Assembly: GCA_963716115.1 (NCBI GenBank)
Contig: CAVQSZ010000033.1
Span: 186,001-250,000, forward strand
Length of the DNA stretch: 64,000 bases
Reading direction: 5' to 3'
Origin: AP-15 sp963716115
Lineage (GTDB): Bacteria > Pseudomonadota > Alphaproteobacteria > ATCC43930 > CGMCC-115725
Below are positions 54,251 through 63,357 of the stretch, one piece after another. The notes under the pieces are model-generated. The model was not told the DNA's origin. It ran no database searches and saw only the letters and a program-made list of their open reading frames with translations. Within the stretch, counting starts at the first letter, position 1. Each line of letters opens with the position of its first letter. The translations under genes and the position numbers were made by a program.

Positions 54251-54666
54251 GGCGGCTCGCCCTTGTCTGCGTCGGCGTGCTCTTGGCCGCGTCGGCGGCG
54301 CCCGACGCCTTCGGCTGGGGGGCGGTCAGCGGGCCGCGCGGCGGCGCGGCCTATCGCGGCCCGATGGGCGGCGCGGCGGTGCGCGGGCCGGGCGGCGCCG
54401 CGGCGGTGCGCGGCCCCGGCGGGGCGGCGGCGGTGCGCGGCCCCTACGGCGGCACCGCCTATCGCGGCTCGACCTATCATGGCGGCTATTACGGCGGCAC
54501 AACGGTCTATCGCGGCGGAGGCTATTACGGCGCCCCGGTCGCGGCCGGGGTGGCGGCGGGCGTCGCCGTCGGCGCCGCGGCCGGGGCGGCCGCCGCATCC
54601 TCGAGCTACTACTATCCGCCGCCCTATTACTGCTCGCCCTCCTATCCCTGCCCGGCGCCTTATTAG
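54247..54666 (+). CDS. secreted Gly/Ala/Tyr-rich repeat protein
   Basis: Protein of 139 residues with a signal peptide (MRRLALVCVGVLLAASAAPDAFG). Residues 32-67 are four nine-residue units of the form GGAAxRGPx, followed by Tyr/Gly-rich YRGSTYHGGYYGG and an Ala/Gly hydrophobic stretch at 98-118. The end, YYYPPPYYCSPSYPCPAPY, is Pro/Tyr-rich. No known domain. It is translationally coupled to the DUF2092 gene (ATGA), suggesting an export- or surface-related role. Confidence 0.7.
   Translation: MRRLALVCVGVLLAASAAPDAFGWGAVSGPRGGAAYRGPMGGAAVRGPGGAAAVRGPGGAAAVRGPYGGTAYRGSTYHGGYYGGTTVYRGGGYYGAPVAAGVAAGVAVGAAAGAAAASSSYYYPPPYYCSPSYPCPAPY
54340..54447 (+). repeat. four tandem 27-bp coding repeats
   Basis: Four consecutive 27-bp units encode GGAAYRGPM, GGAAVRGPG, GAAAVRGPG and GAAAVRGPY. 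Sequence similarity is visible at DNA level (GGCGGTGCGCGG...), so slippage or unequal crossing-over may change copy number. Confidence 0.8.
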
Positions 54667-54696
54667 GGTGGGGCCAGACCTTTGCTCCCGTTCTCG

Positions 54697-54750
54697 TCAT
54701 CCCGGCGAAAGCCGGGACCCATGTCGACCGTGGGCACCGGCCTTCGCCGG
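54697..54750. repeat. intergenic hairpin repeat
   Basis: A perfect stem CCCGGC-GAAA-GCCGGG at 54701-54716 (GNRA-type loop) sits in the text CGTCATCCCGGCGAAAGCCGGGACCC. A second stem, CCGGC-CTTC-GCCGG, is at 54737-54750. Same family as the element at 9.87 kb. Confidence 0.75.
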
Positions 54751-54798
54751 AGTGGATTCCTACCCGGGCACCATCTGTCAGAACTGCTCCACTAGCCG

Positions 54799-55794
54799 AT
54801 GAAGGCTGTTTCGATCGCCGCCGCGGTCGCCGGCCTCGCCGTGATCATCGGGCTGGTCGCCGGCTTTGGCGCGGACGCGGTGCTGCGCTCGCTGCTCGCG
54901 ATCGGTTGGGCCGGGTTCGCGGCGGTCTGCCTCATTCATCTGGCGCTGATCGCGGCGATGGGGCTCGCCTGGCGGCTGCTCGTGCCGGGGGCGCCGGCAT
55001 GGGTCTTGATATGGGGGCGGCTGCTGCGCGACGCCGGCTCCGAGGTATTGCCGTTCTCGCAGCTCGGCGGCTGCGTCCTGGGGGTGCGTGCGGTGGCGCT
55101 GGCCGGCGTGCCGGCCCCGGTCGGCGCGGCCAGCACGATCGTCGACCTGACCCTCGAATTTCTGGCCAAGCTCGCTTATACCGCGCTTGGCCTCATCTGG
55201 CTCGTCCGGCTGCGGCCCGGCTCGCCGGCCGCGATGCCGATCGCGATCGGGCTGGCGGCCGCCGCGTTGGGCGCGGTCGGGCTTGTCGCCTTGCAGCGGC
55301 GCGGCTTCGATTTTCTCGGCCGTTCAGCCGGCATCCTGGGCCGCGGGTGGGCCGACCGCGCCGCCGAAGGGGCCGCGGCGCTGCACCGCGCGCTTGGCCG
55401 CATCTACCGCCTGCGGGCCGGTCTGTGGGGCGGGTTTCTGCTGCATCTGGCCTGCTGGGTCGGCAGCGCGGTCGAGGTCTGGATCGCGCTGCGCCTCGCC
55501 GGCGCCCCGCTGCCGTTCGGCGTCGTGATCGTGATCGAAAGCCTGGTCTATGCCGTGCGCAGCGTCGCCTTCGCGATCCCGAACGCGGTCGGGGTGCAGG
55601 AAGGGGCCTATATCCTGATCGGCGGCGCTCTCGGGCTGACCCCGGAGATGGCGCTGGCCTTGTCGTTGTTGAAGCGGGCGCGGGATCTGGCGATCGGCCT
55701 GCCGGCGCTTGGCGCGTGGCAGGCGGTCGAGGGCGGCCGGCTGTGGCGACGCGCCCGCGCGCAAGACGCCATTCTCGCCCGGAGGAAATCATGA
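54799..55794 (+). CDS. HpnL-like membrane protein (LPG synthase/flippase-type domain)
   Basis: Integral membrane protein of 331 residues with about eight hydrophobic segments. FADAVLRSLLAIGWAGF and the conserved RLLRDAGSEVLPFSQLGG near 75-95 match HpnL, a membrane protein associated with hopanoid loci and related to the lysylphosphatidylglycerol synthetase membrane domain. Other matches are the family motif PNAVGVQEGAYIL near 255 and ALSLLKRARDL near 290. Its stop overlaps the phosphatase start by 4 bp. With an hpnR-like gene 34 kb away, the organism probably makes hopanoids, though this copy's role is inferred. Confidence 0.8.
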   Translation: MKAVSIAAAVAGLAVIIGLVAGFGADAVLRSLLAIGWAGFAAVCLIHLALIAAMGLAWRLLVPGAPAWVLIWGRLLRDAGSEVLPFSQLGGCVLGVRAVALAGVPAPVGAASTIVDLTLEFLAKLAYTALGLIWLVRLRPGSPAAMPIAIGLAAAALGAVGLVALQRRGFDFLGRSAGILGRGWADRAAEGAAALHRALGRIYRLRAGLWGGFLLHLACWVGSAVEVWIALRLAGAPLPFGVVIVIESLVYAVRSVAFAIPNAVGVQEGAYILIGGALGLTPEMALALSLLKRARDLAIGLPALGAWQAVEGGRLWRRARAQDAILARRKS

Positions 55795-56393
55795 CCGATC
55801 CGCTGCCTGTCCTCTACGCCGCCCGCCACGGCGAGACCGCCTGGAGCCTCTCGGGCCAGCATACCGGGCGCACCGACATCCCGCTGACCGAGCGCGGCGA
55901 GGGCCAGGCGCGGGCGCTCGGCGGGCGGCTGCGCGGCCGGGTCTTCGCCGCGGTGCTGACGAGCCCGTCGCAGCGCGCGGTGCGGACCTGCGCGCTCGCC
56001 GGCTTCGCCGCCGCGGCCGGGATCGAGCCCGATCTGGCGGAATGGGATTACGGCCGCTACGAAGGGCGCCGCAGCGCCGAGATCCTGGCCGAACGGCCGG
56101 GCTGGCAACTATTCCGCGACGGCTGCCCCGACGGCGAATCGCCGGCCGAAATCGGGGCGCGGGCGGACCGCGCCATCGCCCGGATCCGGGCCGCCCACGG
56201 CGACGTGCTGATCGTGTCGAGCGCGCATATCCTGCGGGTGCTGGCCGCCCGCTGGCTCGGCCTCGAAGCGGCCGGCGGGCGCTATTTGGTGCTCGGCGCC
56301 GCGAGCCTCAGCCTCTTGGGCTGGGAGCACAACCTGTCGGAGCCGGCGATCCGGCTGTGGAACGACACCCGCCACGTCGACGCGGAGCCTTGA
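55791..56393 (+). CDS. histidine phosphatase family protein
   Basis: Protein of 200 residues. It has the catalytic RHG motif in LYAARHGETAWSLSGQHTGRTD, with phospho-acceptor His near residue 13. The second Arg is in LTSPSQRAVRTC, the acid EWDYGRYEGRR near 85, and the second His in VSSAHILRVLAARWLG near 145. These fit the phosphoglycerate-mutase-like (GpmB/CobC) group. It is coupled to the HpnL-like gene by ATGA overlap, so it may work on a lipid-linked phosphate; this is inference. Confidence 0.92.
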   Translation: MTDPLPVLYAARHGETAWSLSGQHTGRTDIPLTERGEGQARALGGRLRGRVFAAVLTSPSQRAVRTCALAGFAAAAGIEPDLAEWDYGRYEGRRSAEILAERPGWQLFRDGCPDGESPAEIGARADRAIARIRAAHGDVLIVSSAHILRVLAARWLGLEAAGGRYLVLGAASLSLLGWEHNLSEPAIRLWNDTRHVDAEP

Positions 56394-56450
56394 TCCCGCC
56401 ATTCTCTTTGCGTATCGCGGCGGCCGACGGCCTTGAGAGGATCGGGGGAC

Positions 56451-57545
56451 ATGGCGTCATTCATGCTGCTTCGGGCGGCGGTCGGGGCCGTCGCCCTGGC
56501 TTTGCTGCTCGGCGGCTGCGGCAAGGAGGAGAAGACCGCGGCCAAGGAAATCCGGCCGGTGCGCACGGTGACCGTCGCGCCGCGCCAGAATGCGGAGACG
56601 GTGTCGCTGACCGGCGAGATCCAGCCGCGCTATCAGGCCGACATCGGCTTTCGCGTCGACGGCAAGATCCTCTCCCGGCCGGTCGATGTCGGGACCCCGG
56701 TCAAGAAGGGCGACCTATTGGCCCGGCTCGACCCGCAGCAATACCGCCAGGAGGTCGAGATCGCAAAGTCGGAGCTGGCCGCCGCCGAAGCCGAGGTCGC
56801 GCGCAGCAAGGCGCAGGAATACCGCAAGAACGAATTGCTGAAGAAGGGCCACGCCACCGGGGTCGAGCACGACACCGCGGTCAGGGCCTATAAGACCGCG
56901 CTCGCCAGGCAGGACGCGGCCCGCGCCCGCCTGACCCAGGCCGAGGAGAACCTCGGCTACACCGAGCTCAAGGCCGACGAGGACGGCGTCATCACCGCGG
57001 TCGGCGCCGATGCCGGGCAGGTCGTCGGCGCCGGCAAGATGGTCGTCCGACTGGCCCAGCCGAGCGAGCGCGAGGCGGTGTTCAACGTCGCCGAAGGGGC
57101 CTTCAAAGGCCCGCTCGAAGGATCCCGACGGTGACGGTCAGGCTGGTCAGCAATCCCGCGATCGAAACCACCGGCAAGGTCCGCTATCTCTCGCCGCAGG
57201 CCGATCCGACGACCCGCACCTACACGGTCCGCGTCGCGCTCCCGGATGCGCCGCCGCAGATGCGGCTCGGCGCCAACGTCGTCGGCAGCGTGACGACGAA
57301 CGAGGAGAGGGTCGTCGTCCTGCCGGGGAGCGCGCTCTTCGACCGCGACGGCAAGCCGGCGGTGTGGCTCGTCGACAAGGACGGCGCGGTGCAGCTGAAG
57401 CCGATCACGGTCGCGCGCTACCAGGGCGACGAGATCGTCGTCGGCAGCGGCCTCGCCGCAGGGCGACAAGGTGGTGACCGCCGGCGTGCACAAGCTGATC
57501 CCCGGCCAGAAAGTCTCGGCGCTGCAGGCGAGCGCCACGCAATGA
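56451..57545 (+). pseudogene. RND efflux periplasmic adaptor, two frame changes
   Basis: About 364 residues when joined. A lipobox signal (LLGGCGKEE) follows MASFMLLRAAVGAVALAL from ATG 56451. The barrel-sandwich half YQADIGFRVDGKILSRPVDVGTPVKKGDLLARL and an alpha-hairpin (AEAEVARSKAQEYRKNE) are typical of AcrA/MdtA adaptors. One base appears missing near 57120-57122. The frame then resumes at TVRLVSNPAIETTGKVRYLSP, and one base is extra near 57460-57463, after which DKVVTAGVHKLIPGQKV runs to TGA 57543-57545. The stop overlaps the RND start. It may be a functional gene with consensus errors, or decaying. Confidence 0.8.
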
Positions 57546-60500
57546 AGGGGTTCAACCTGTCCGAATGGGCGATCGGGCACCGCTCGTTCGTCTGGTTCGC
57601 GATGGCGCTGTTCGTCGTCGCCGGGATCGGCGCCTATACGCGGCTCGGCCGCGAGGAGGACCCGTCGTTTACGATAAAGACGATGATCGTGCAGACCCTG
57701 TGGCCGGGCGCCACGATCGACGACACCTTGCTGCAGGTCACCGACCGGATTGAAAAGAAATTGCAGGAAACGCCGTCGCTCTACTACCTGAAGAGCTACA
57801 CCAAGCCCGGCGTCTCGACGATTTACGTCAATCTCCTCGACACGACGCCCAAAGAACTCGGTGACCGACATCTGGTTGCAGGTGCGCAAGAAGGTCGCCG
57901 ACATCAAGGGCGCGCTGCCGCAAGGGGTGGTCGGGCCGAATTTCAACGACGAGTTCGGCGACGTCTTCGGCATCGTCTACGCCTTTACCGCCGACGGCTT
58001 CACGCCCCGCGAGCTGCGCGACTATGTCGAGGCCATCCGCACCGAGGTCTTGACCGTCAAGAATGCGGCGAAGGCGCTGCTGATCGGCGCCCAGGACCAG
58101 AAATTCTACCTCGAATTCGACACCCGAAAGCTCGCCGGGCTCGGCGTCAGCAGCGACCAGATCATCGAGAGCCTGCGCGAGCAGAACGCTGTCATACCCT
58201 CGGGCGTGGTGCAGACCGCGCGCGAAAAATACGCGGTCCGCGTCTCCGGCTCGTTCAGCTCGGTCGACGCGCTGAAGCGCATCAATCTTTTCGCCGACGG
58301 CAAGTTCTTCCGCCTCGCCGATGTCGCGACGGTCAAGGAAGGCTATGCCGACCCGCCGCAGCCGATGTTCCGCTTCGACGGCGAGCCGGCGATCGGGCTG
58401 GCGATCTCGATGGCGCAGGGCGGCAACGCCCTCGCCTTCGGCGCGGACATCGCCAAAAAGATGGACGCGGATCATCGCCACCTTGCCGATCGGGATCGAG
58501 CCGCACCTCGTCGCCGACCAGCCGGTGGTGGTCGCGGAGTCGGTCGGCCATTTCACCAAGGCGCTGTGGGAGGCGATCGCGATCGTGCTGGCGGTGAGCT
58601 TCTTGAGCCTCGGCCTGCGCGCCGGCGTCGTCGTCGCCTGCTCGATCCCGCTCGTGCTGGCGATCGTCTTTGCCTACATGGATTTTGCCGGGATCAGCCT
58701 GCAGCGGATATCGCTTGGGCGCGCTGATCATCTCGCTCGGCCTGCTGGTCGACGACGCGATGATCACGATCGAGATGATGGTGAGCCAGCTCGAAGCCGG
58801 CGTCGACCGCGCGCATGCCGCGACCCACGCCTGGGTCACGACCGCGTTCCCGATGCTGACCGGGACCCTGGTCACGGTCGCCGGCTTTATCCCGATCGGC
58901 TTCGCCAAGAGCGGGGCCGGCGAATACTGCTATTCGCTGTTCGCGGTCATCGCCGTGGCGCTGCTCGCCTCCTGGGTCGTCGCGGTGGTGTTCGCGCCGG
59001 TGATCGGCGTCGCGATCCTGCCGGCGACGATGCAGCCGCATGGCGGCGGCCACGGCGGGCCCGGCCGCATCATGCGCCTCTTCCGCGCGACTCTGGTCTT
59101 CTGCCTGCGCGCCCGCTGGCTGGTCATCGCCTTGACGGTCGGGCTCTTTGCCGCCTCGCTCTACGGCTACGGGTTTATCCAGCAGCAGTTCTTCCCGGCC
59201 TCCGACCGGCCGGAGCTGGTGGTCGACCTCAACCTGCCGCAGAACGCGTCGATCTACGCCACCGAAGCTCAGGTCGAGCGTTTCGAGGCGCTGCTGAAGG
59301 GCGACCCCGACATCGAAAGCTGGAGCTTTTACGTCGGGCAGGGCGCGGTGCGGTTCTACCTGCCGTTGAACGTGCAGCTCGCCAACGACTACTTCGCGCA
59401 GGCGGTGATCGTCACCAAGGGGCTCAAAGAACGCGAGATCGTCCGCGCCCGTCTGGAAAAGGCGCTCGACACCGAGTTCGCCGACCTGACGACCCGGGTC
59501 TACCCGCTCGAAATGGGGCCGCCGGTCGGCTGGCCGCTGCAATACCGGGTCAGCGCGCCGACCCCCGAGGCGGCCCGCGCCGCGGCCTTCCGCGCCGCCG
59601 AGGTGATCGGCCGCAACCCGAATACCCGGCTGATCAACTTCGACTGGAACGAGCCGATGAAGAGCCTGCGGATCGAGGTCGACCAGGACCGGGTCCGCCA
59701 GCTCGGGGTCAGCTCGCAAATCGCTGGCCGAGGCGCTGAACGCGGTCGTCACCGGCGGCAACGTCACCCAGGTCCGCGATTCGATCTATACGATCGACAT
59801 GGTCGCGCGCGCCCCCGACCGATCAGCGCGCCTCGCTGCAAACCTTGCGCGACCTGCAGATCGAGCTCGACAACGGCAAGACGGGTGCCGCTGGCCCAGG
59901 TCGCCAGCATCGGCATACGGGCTCGAGCAGCCGGTGATCTGGCGCCGCGACCTGCTGCCGACGGTCACCGTGCAGGCCGATGTCGCGCCCGGCGTCGAGG
60001 CGAAGACGGTCAACGCCAGCTCGCGCCGGCGCTGGCGGAATTGGCGAGGGCGCTGCCGGCCGGACACAGGATCGAAGCCGGCGGCACGGTCGAGGAGAGC
60101 GCCAAGGGCCTCGCCTCGGTCGTCGCCGTCTTCCCGGTGATGATCATCCTGATGCTGATCATCCTGATGACCCAGCTGCAGAGCGTGCAGAAGATGATCC
60201 TGGTGATCAGCGTCGCGCCGCTGGGCCTGATCGGCGTGGTGCTGGCGCTGTTGCCGACCGGCACGCCGATGGGGTTTGTCGCGATCCTCGGGATCATCGC
60301 GCTGAGCGGCATGATCATCCGCAACTCGGTCATCCTGATCGACCAGATCGACATGGATTTGGCCAAGGGCCTGCACCCGTGGGATGCGGTGATCGACGCG
60401 ACCACCCACCGCCTGCGGCCGATCGCGCTGACCGCCGCCGCCGCCATCCTCGGCATGGTCCCGATCGCGCCCGAGGTGTTCTGGGGGCCGATGGCCTACG

Positions 60501-60676
60501 CGATCATCGGCGGCCTCGCCGTCGCGACCCTGCTGACCCTGCTCTTCCTGCCCGCGCTCTACGTCGCCTGGTTCCGGATCAAGGAGCCGCGGGAAGCGCG
60601 GCGTAGGGGTCCGGGCGGAAGCAGCCGCTATCGCCGAGTAGAGCCTGGGACCCCGCAGCGGGCGATCCCGGCCTGA
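57542..60676 (+). pseudogene. RND multidrug efflux pump, about eight frame changes
   Basis: Full-length HAE1/AcrB-type inner-membrane pump, recognisable from MKGFNLSEWAIGHRSFVWFAM to the stop at 60676. Landmarks are LGREEDPSFTIKTMIVQTLWPGA, LGVSSDQIIESLREQNAVIPSG, the proton-relay helix GLLVDDAMITIEMM, VAGFIPIGFAKS, and the final EVFWGPMAYAIIGG. The reading frame moves +1 near 57860, 58469, 58717, 59719, 59813, 59884 and 59915, then back by one near 60016. Every piece is conserved, so decay, if real, is recent. No outer-membrane factor is near. Substrates unknown. Confidence 0.85.
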
Positions 60677-60744
60677 GACCAGCCGCTGCCCGCAATGAAC
60701 TCGAGGCGGCGACGGGCGGCTTCGCCAAGGAGGAGGTAGGAACG

Positions 60745-61072
60745 GTGTTGGGGTGGCTCCTAATCCTGGTCCCTGTGGCCGTAGCCGTGCACTGGCTGAT
60801 GCCCGAGGCACATAGCGATTGCTCTCGGGTCGAGCGTTCAAGATCGCCTTGTTCGTGGCGCCGGTTCTGGTCCTGGTTAGTCTCGTGGTCGGGCCCGGCG
60901 CCGATGGACATCAGCCTTCGACCGGGATTGACACTGTGTGTCGTGCTGTCGGTGTTGATCGCCGCGCCGCTCGCCGGCGACGCGGAGTCCAACTGGCTCA
61001 AAGGCGTGTCGCTGCTGGCCGTTTATCTCATTTTCGCCGCTGGCCTTTCTGGCCGTGCCCGGCCTTCCTTGA
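60745..61072 (+). pseudogene. calcium/proton antiporter (ChaA/CAX) remnant with internal deletion
   Basis: GTG 60745 with AGGAGG upstream starts VLGWLLILVPVAVAVHWLMPE, the N-terminus of ChaA-like antiporters. At about 60820 it jumps to the family C-terminus: RAFKIALFVAPVLVLVSLVVGP in a neighbouring frame, then MDISLRPGLTLCVVLSVLI and DAESNWLKGVSLLAVYLIFAA. The central helices with the exchange motifs, some 250 residues, are missing. Two more frame changes (about 60900 and 61041) and a TGA at 61070-61072 follow. It cannot encode a working transporter. Confidence 0.7.
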
Positions 61073-61233
61073 TCCGCCCGGCGCACAATTGTAGAGACCG
61101 AAGAAACCCCCAAAATCTGTATGGATTTGATCAGGTCAAGCATGTTACCTAGATCGTAAGGACCGGATCATTAGCGTCGAAGCTCTTGTCTCAGGTTAGT
61201 AGCCGACGAGGGGTCCGGGAAGGGAGCACATTA

Positions 61234-61727
61234 ATGGCCATCGAGATCGAAAGACGGTTCCTGGTACGCGATCCACAAGCAGCGATCGCGGGCTCGACAA
61301 TCGCAGACCGGTTCCGTATTCGGCAAGGTTATCTCGCGTTAGGTCGATGGCTTCCGCATTCGCGTGCGCCTCATCAGCGATGACCGCAGTCAGCGCCGTG
61401 CCGTGCTCACCCTCAAAGGCAGACGTCAGGGTATCTGCCGGGAAGAACACGAGCACCCCCTGGAGCTCGATACCGCCGAGCAAGACCCTCGGCGCCCTGC
61501 CACCCACTCGCATCATTTCCAAAACGCGGTATCGCATCCGGTATCGTGATGACCTCGTCTGGTCGTTCGATCGTTTCGGGGGACCGAACACAGGGCTCAT
61601 CATCGCCGAGGTCGAGCTCGCCCATCCCGAGCAGCACATCGAGCTTCCCTCGTGGGTCGGCGAGGAGATAACCTTCAACCTGCGCTACGGCAACTCCGAG
61701 TTGGCACGCTCGCCGATCCGAAATTGA
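61234..61727 (+). pseudogene. CYTH-domain protein, two frame changes
   Basis: ATG 61234 with GGGAG upstream starts MAIEIERRFLVRDPQAAIAG, whose E-x-E-R is the CYTH metal/phosphate motif (ExExK type). After a +1 change near 61345 it continues DGFRIRVRLISDDRSQRRAVLTLKG. After another near 61487 it gives LPPTRIISKTRYRIRY, then IIAEVELAHPEQHIELPSWVG and ends at TGA 61725. All conserved blocks of a triphosphatase-like tunnel are present, about 162 residues when joined. It may be a live gene with sequence errors. The 160 bp before it hold no gene. Confidence 0.8.
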
Positions 61728-61903
61728 CTGGACGCGGCGCGGCGGTCAAGTCGATGCCTTGCCTCAGGGCAAGACGCCCGGCGGAAGACCCCGGCCCTGA
61801 TTCTGCTGCTGTCTGGGGATAACCACGGCGCGACCGTACCTGAGCTGTGTCTCGCCAGGATGGCGACCGATCTCTTCGAGTTGCAAATTGGAGGACTTCA
61901 AGC

Positions 61904-63300
61904 ATGTTGCAAGCTACCGATGGAAGGCCCGGTCTCGCTGAAATTCGCTATCTGACGCCGGAGGAGCGCCGTGCCCAAGGAAAGGCGCTGCGCGAGGCGG
62001 TGCCGCGGGAGGATCACGGCGAATGGAAGCCGCCCAAGGACCGGCGCGATCCGGTCGAGCTGTTGAGCGAATCGAACGAGGGCAGGATGCCGGACCTGAT
62101 CCCGATCCGCTTCGGGCGGATGATGCAGTCGCCTTTCGCCTTCTATCGCGGCTCGGCGGCGCTGATGGCGGCCGATCTGGCGTCGACGCCGAAATCCGGA
62201 CTGATGGTGCAGGCCTGCGGCGACGCCCATTTGATGAACTTCGGCGGCTTTGCCACGCCCGAGCGCAATATCATCTTCGACATCAATGATCTCGATGAGA
62301 CGCTGCCGGCCCCTGGGAATGGGACCTCAAGCGGCTGGCCGCGAGCGTGGTCATCGCCGGGCGTCATATCCGGCTGTCCGAGAGCGACACGGCGCGGGCG
62401 GCCCTCGCCACAGTGCGCAGCTACCGCGAGCACATGGCCGATTATGCATCCATGCGGGCGCTGGACGTCTGGTACGACACGATCGACCTCGAACGGCTGC
62501 TCAAGGCAAGTTGCGCGCGAAGAGGATCGCGGGCGGATCGGCCAGCGGGTCGAGAAGGCGCGGGCAAAAGCACGCCCCGAGCACATTTCCCGAAGCTCGC
62601 CGAGCAGCACGGGGCGGTCCCGCGGATCATGGACGATCCGCCGCTGATCTTCCATCCCACCGCCGAGCAGGCGCCGGGCCTCGAGACGGGCTACAGCGAA
62701 GCCTTCGCGCTGTACCGCGAGTCGCTGGCCGAGCACATCCGCGTGCTGTTCGACCGCTTCAGCTTTTGCGATATGGCGATGAAGGTCGTCGGCGTCGGCA
62801 GCGTCGGCACTGCTGTGGTGTCGCGCTCTTCCTGGCCGCCGACGACGACCCGATCTTCCTGCAGATCAAGGAGGCGAAGGCGTCGGTGCTCGAGCCCTAT
62901 GCCGGCAAGAGCCTGCACGAGCAATCACGGCCAGCGCGTCGTCGTCGGCCAGCGGCTGATGCAGTCGGCGAGCGACATTTTCCTCGGATGGACGCGGGGC
63001 TGCGACGGCCGCCACTACTACATGCGCCAGCTCCGCGACATGAAGATCAGCGCGATCATCGAGGGTTTCGATCCTTGATCTGATGCAGGCTACGCGGGAC
63101 TGTGTGCATGGGCGTTGGCGCGGGCGCATGCCCGCTCGGGCGACGCCGCGATGATCGCGGGCTACATGGGGGCGAGCGAGACCTTCGATGACGCGATCGG
63201 CGAGTTTGCCGTCGAATACGCCGACCAGACCGAGCGCGACTACAGGGGGTTCGTCACGGCGGTCAAAGAAGGCCGCATCGAAGCGATCGCTGACGTCTAG
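61904..63300 (+). pseudogene. DUF2252 family protein, several frame changes
   Basis: ATG 61904 with GGAGGA upstream starts MLQATDGRPGLAEIRYLTPE. The DUF2252 pattern is clear: MPDLIPIRFGRMMQSPFAFYRG, CGDAHLMNFGGFATPERNIIFDINDLDET, then in other frames AASVVIAGRHIRLSE, FALYRESLAEHIRVLFDRF and VVGVGSVGT. It continues as VALFLAADDDPIFLQIKEAKAS and GQRVVVGQRLMQSASDIFLGW, ending in the stop at 63298. Changes lie near 62310, 62505, 62585, 62830 and 62925, and an in-frame TGA at 63076 is followed by family sequence. Function of the family is not established. Confidence 0.82.
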
Positions 63301-63357
63301 CAAAGTGTCGCGGGGGTGCGGGCAGCCAACCATCCACGCTCGGGGACGCAATCCAAA

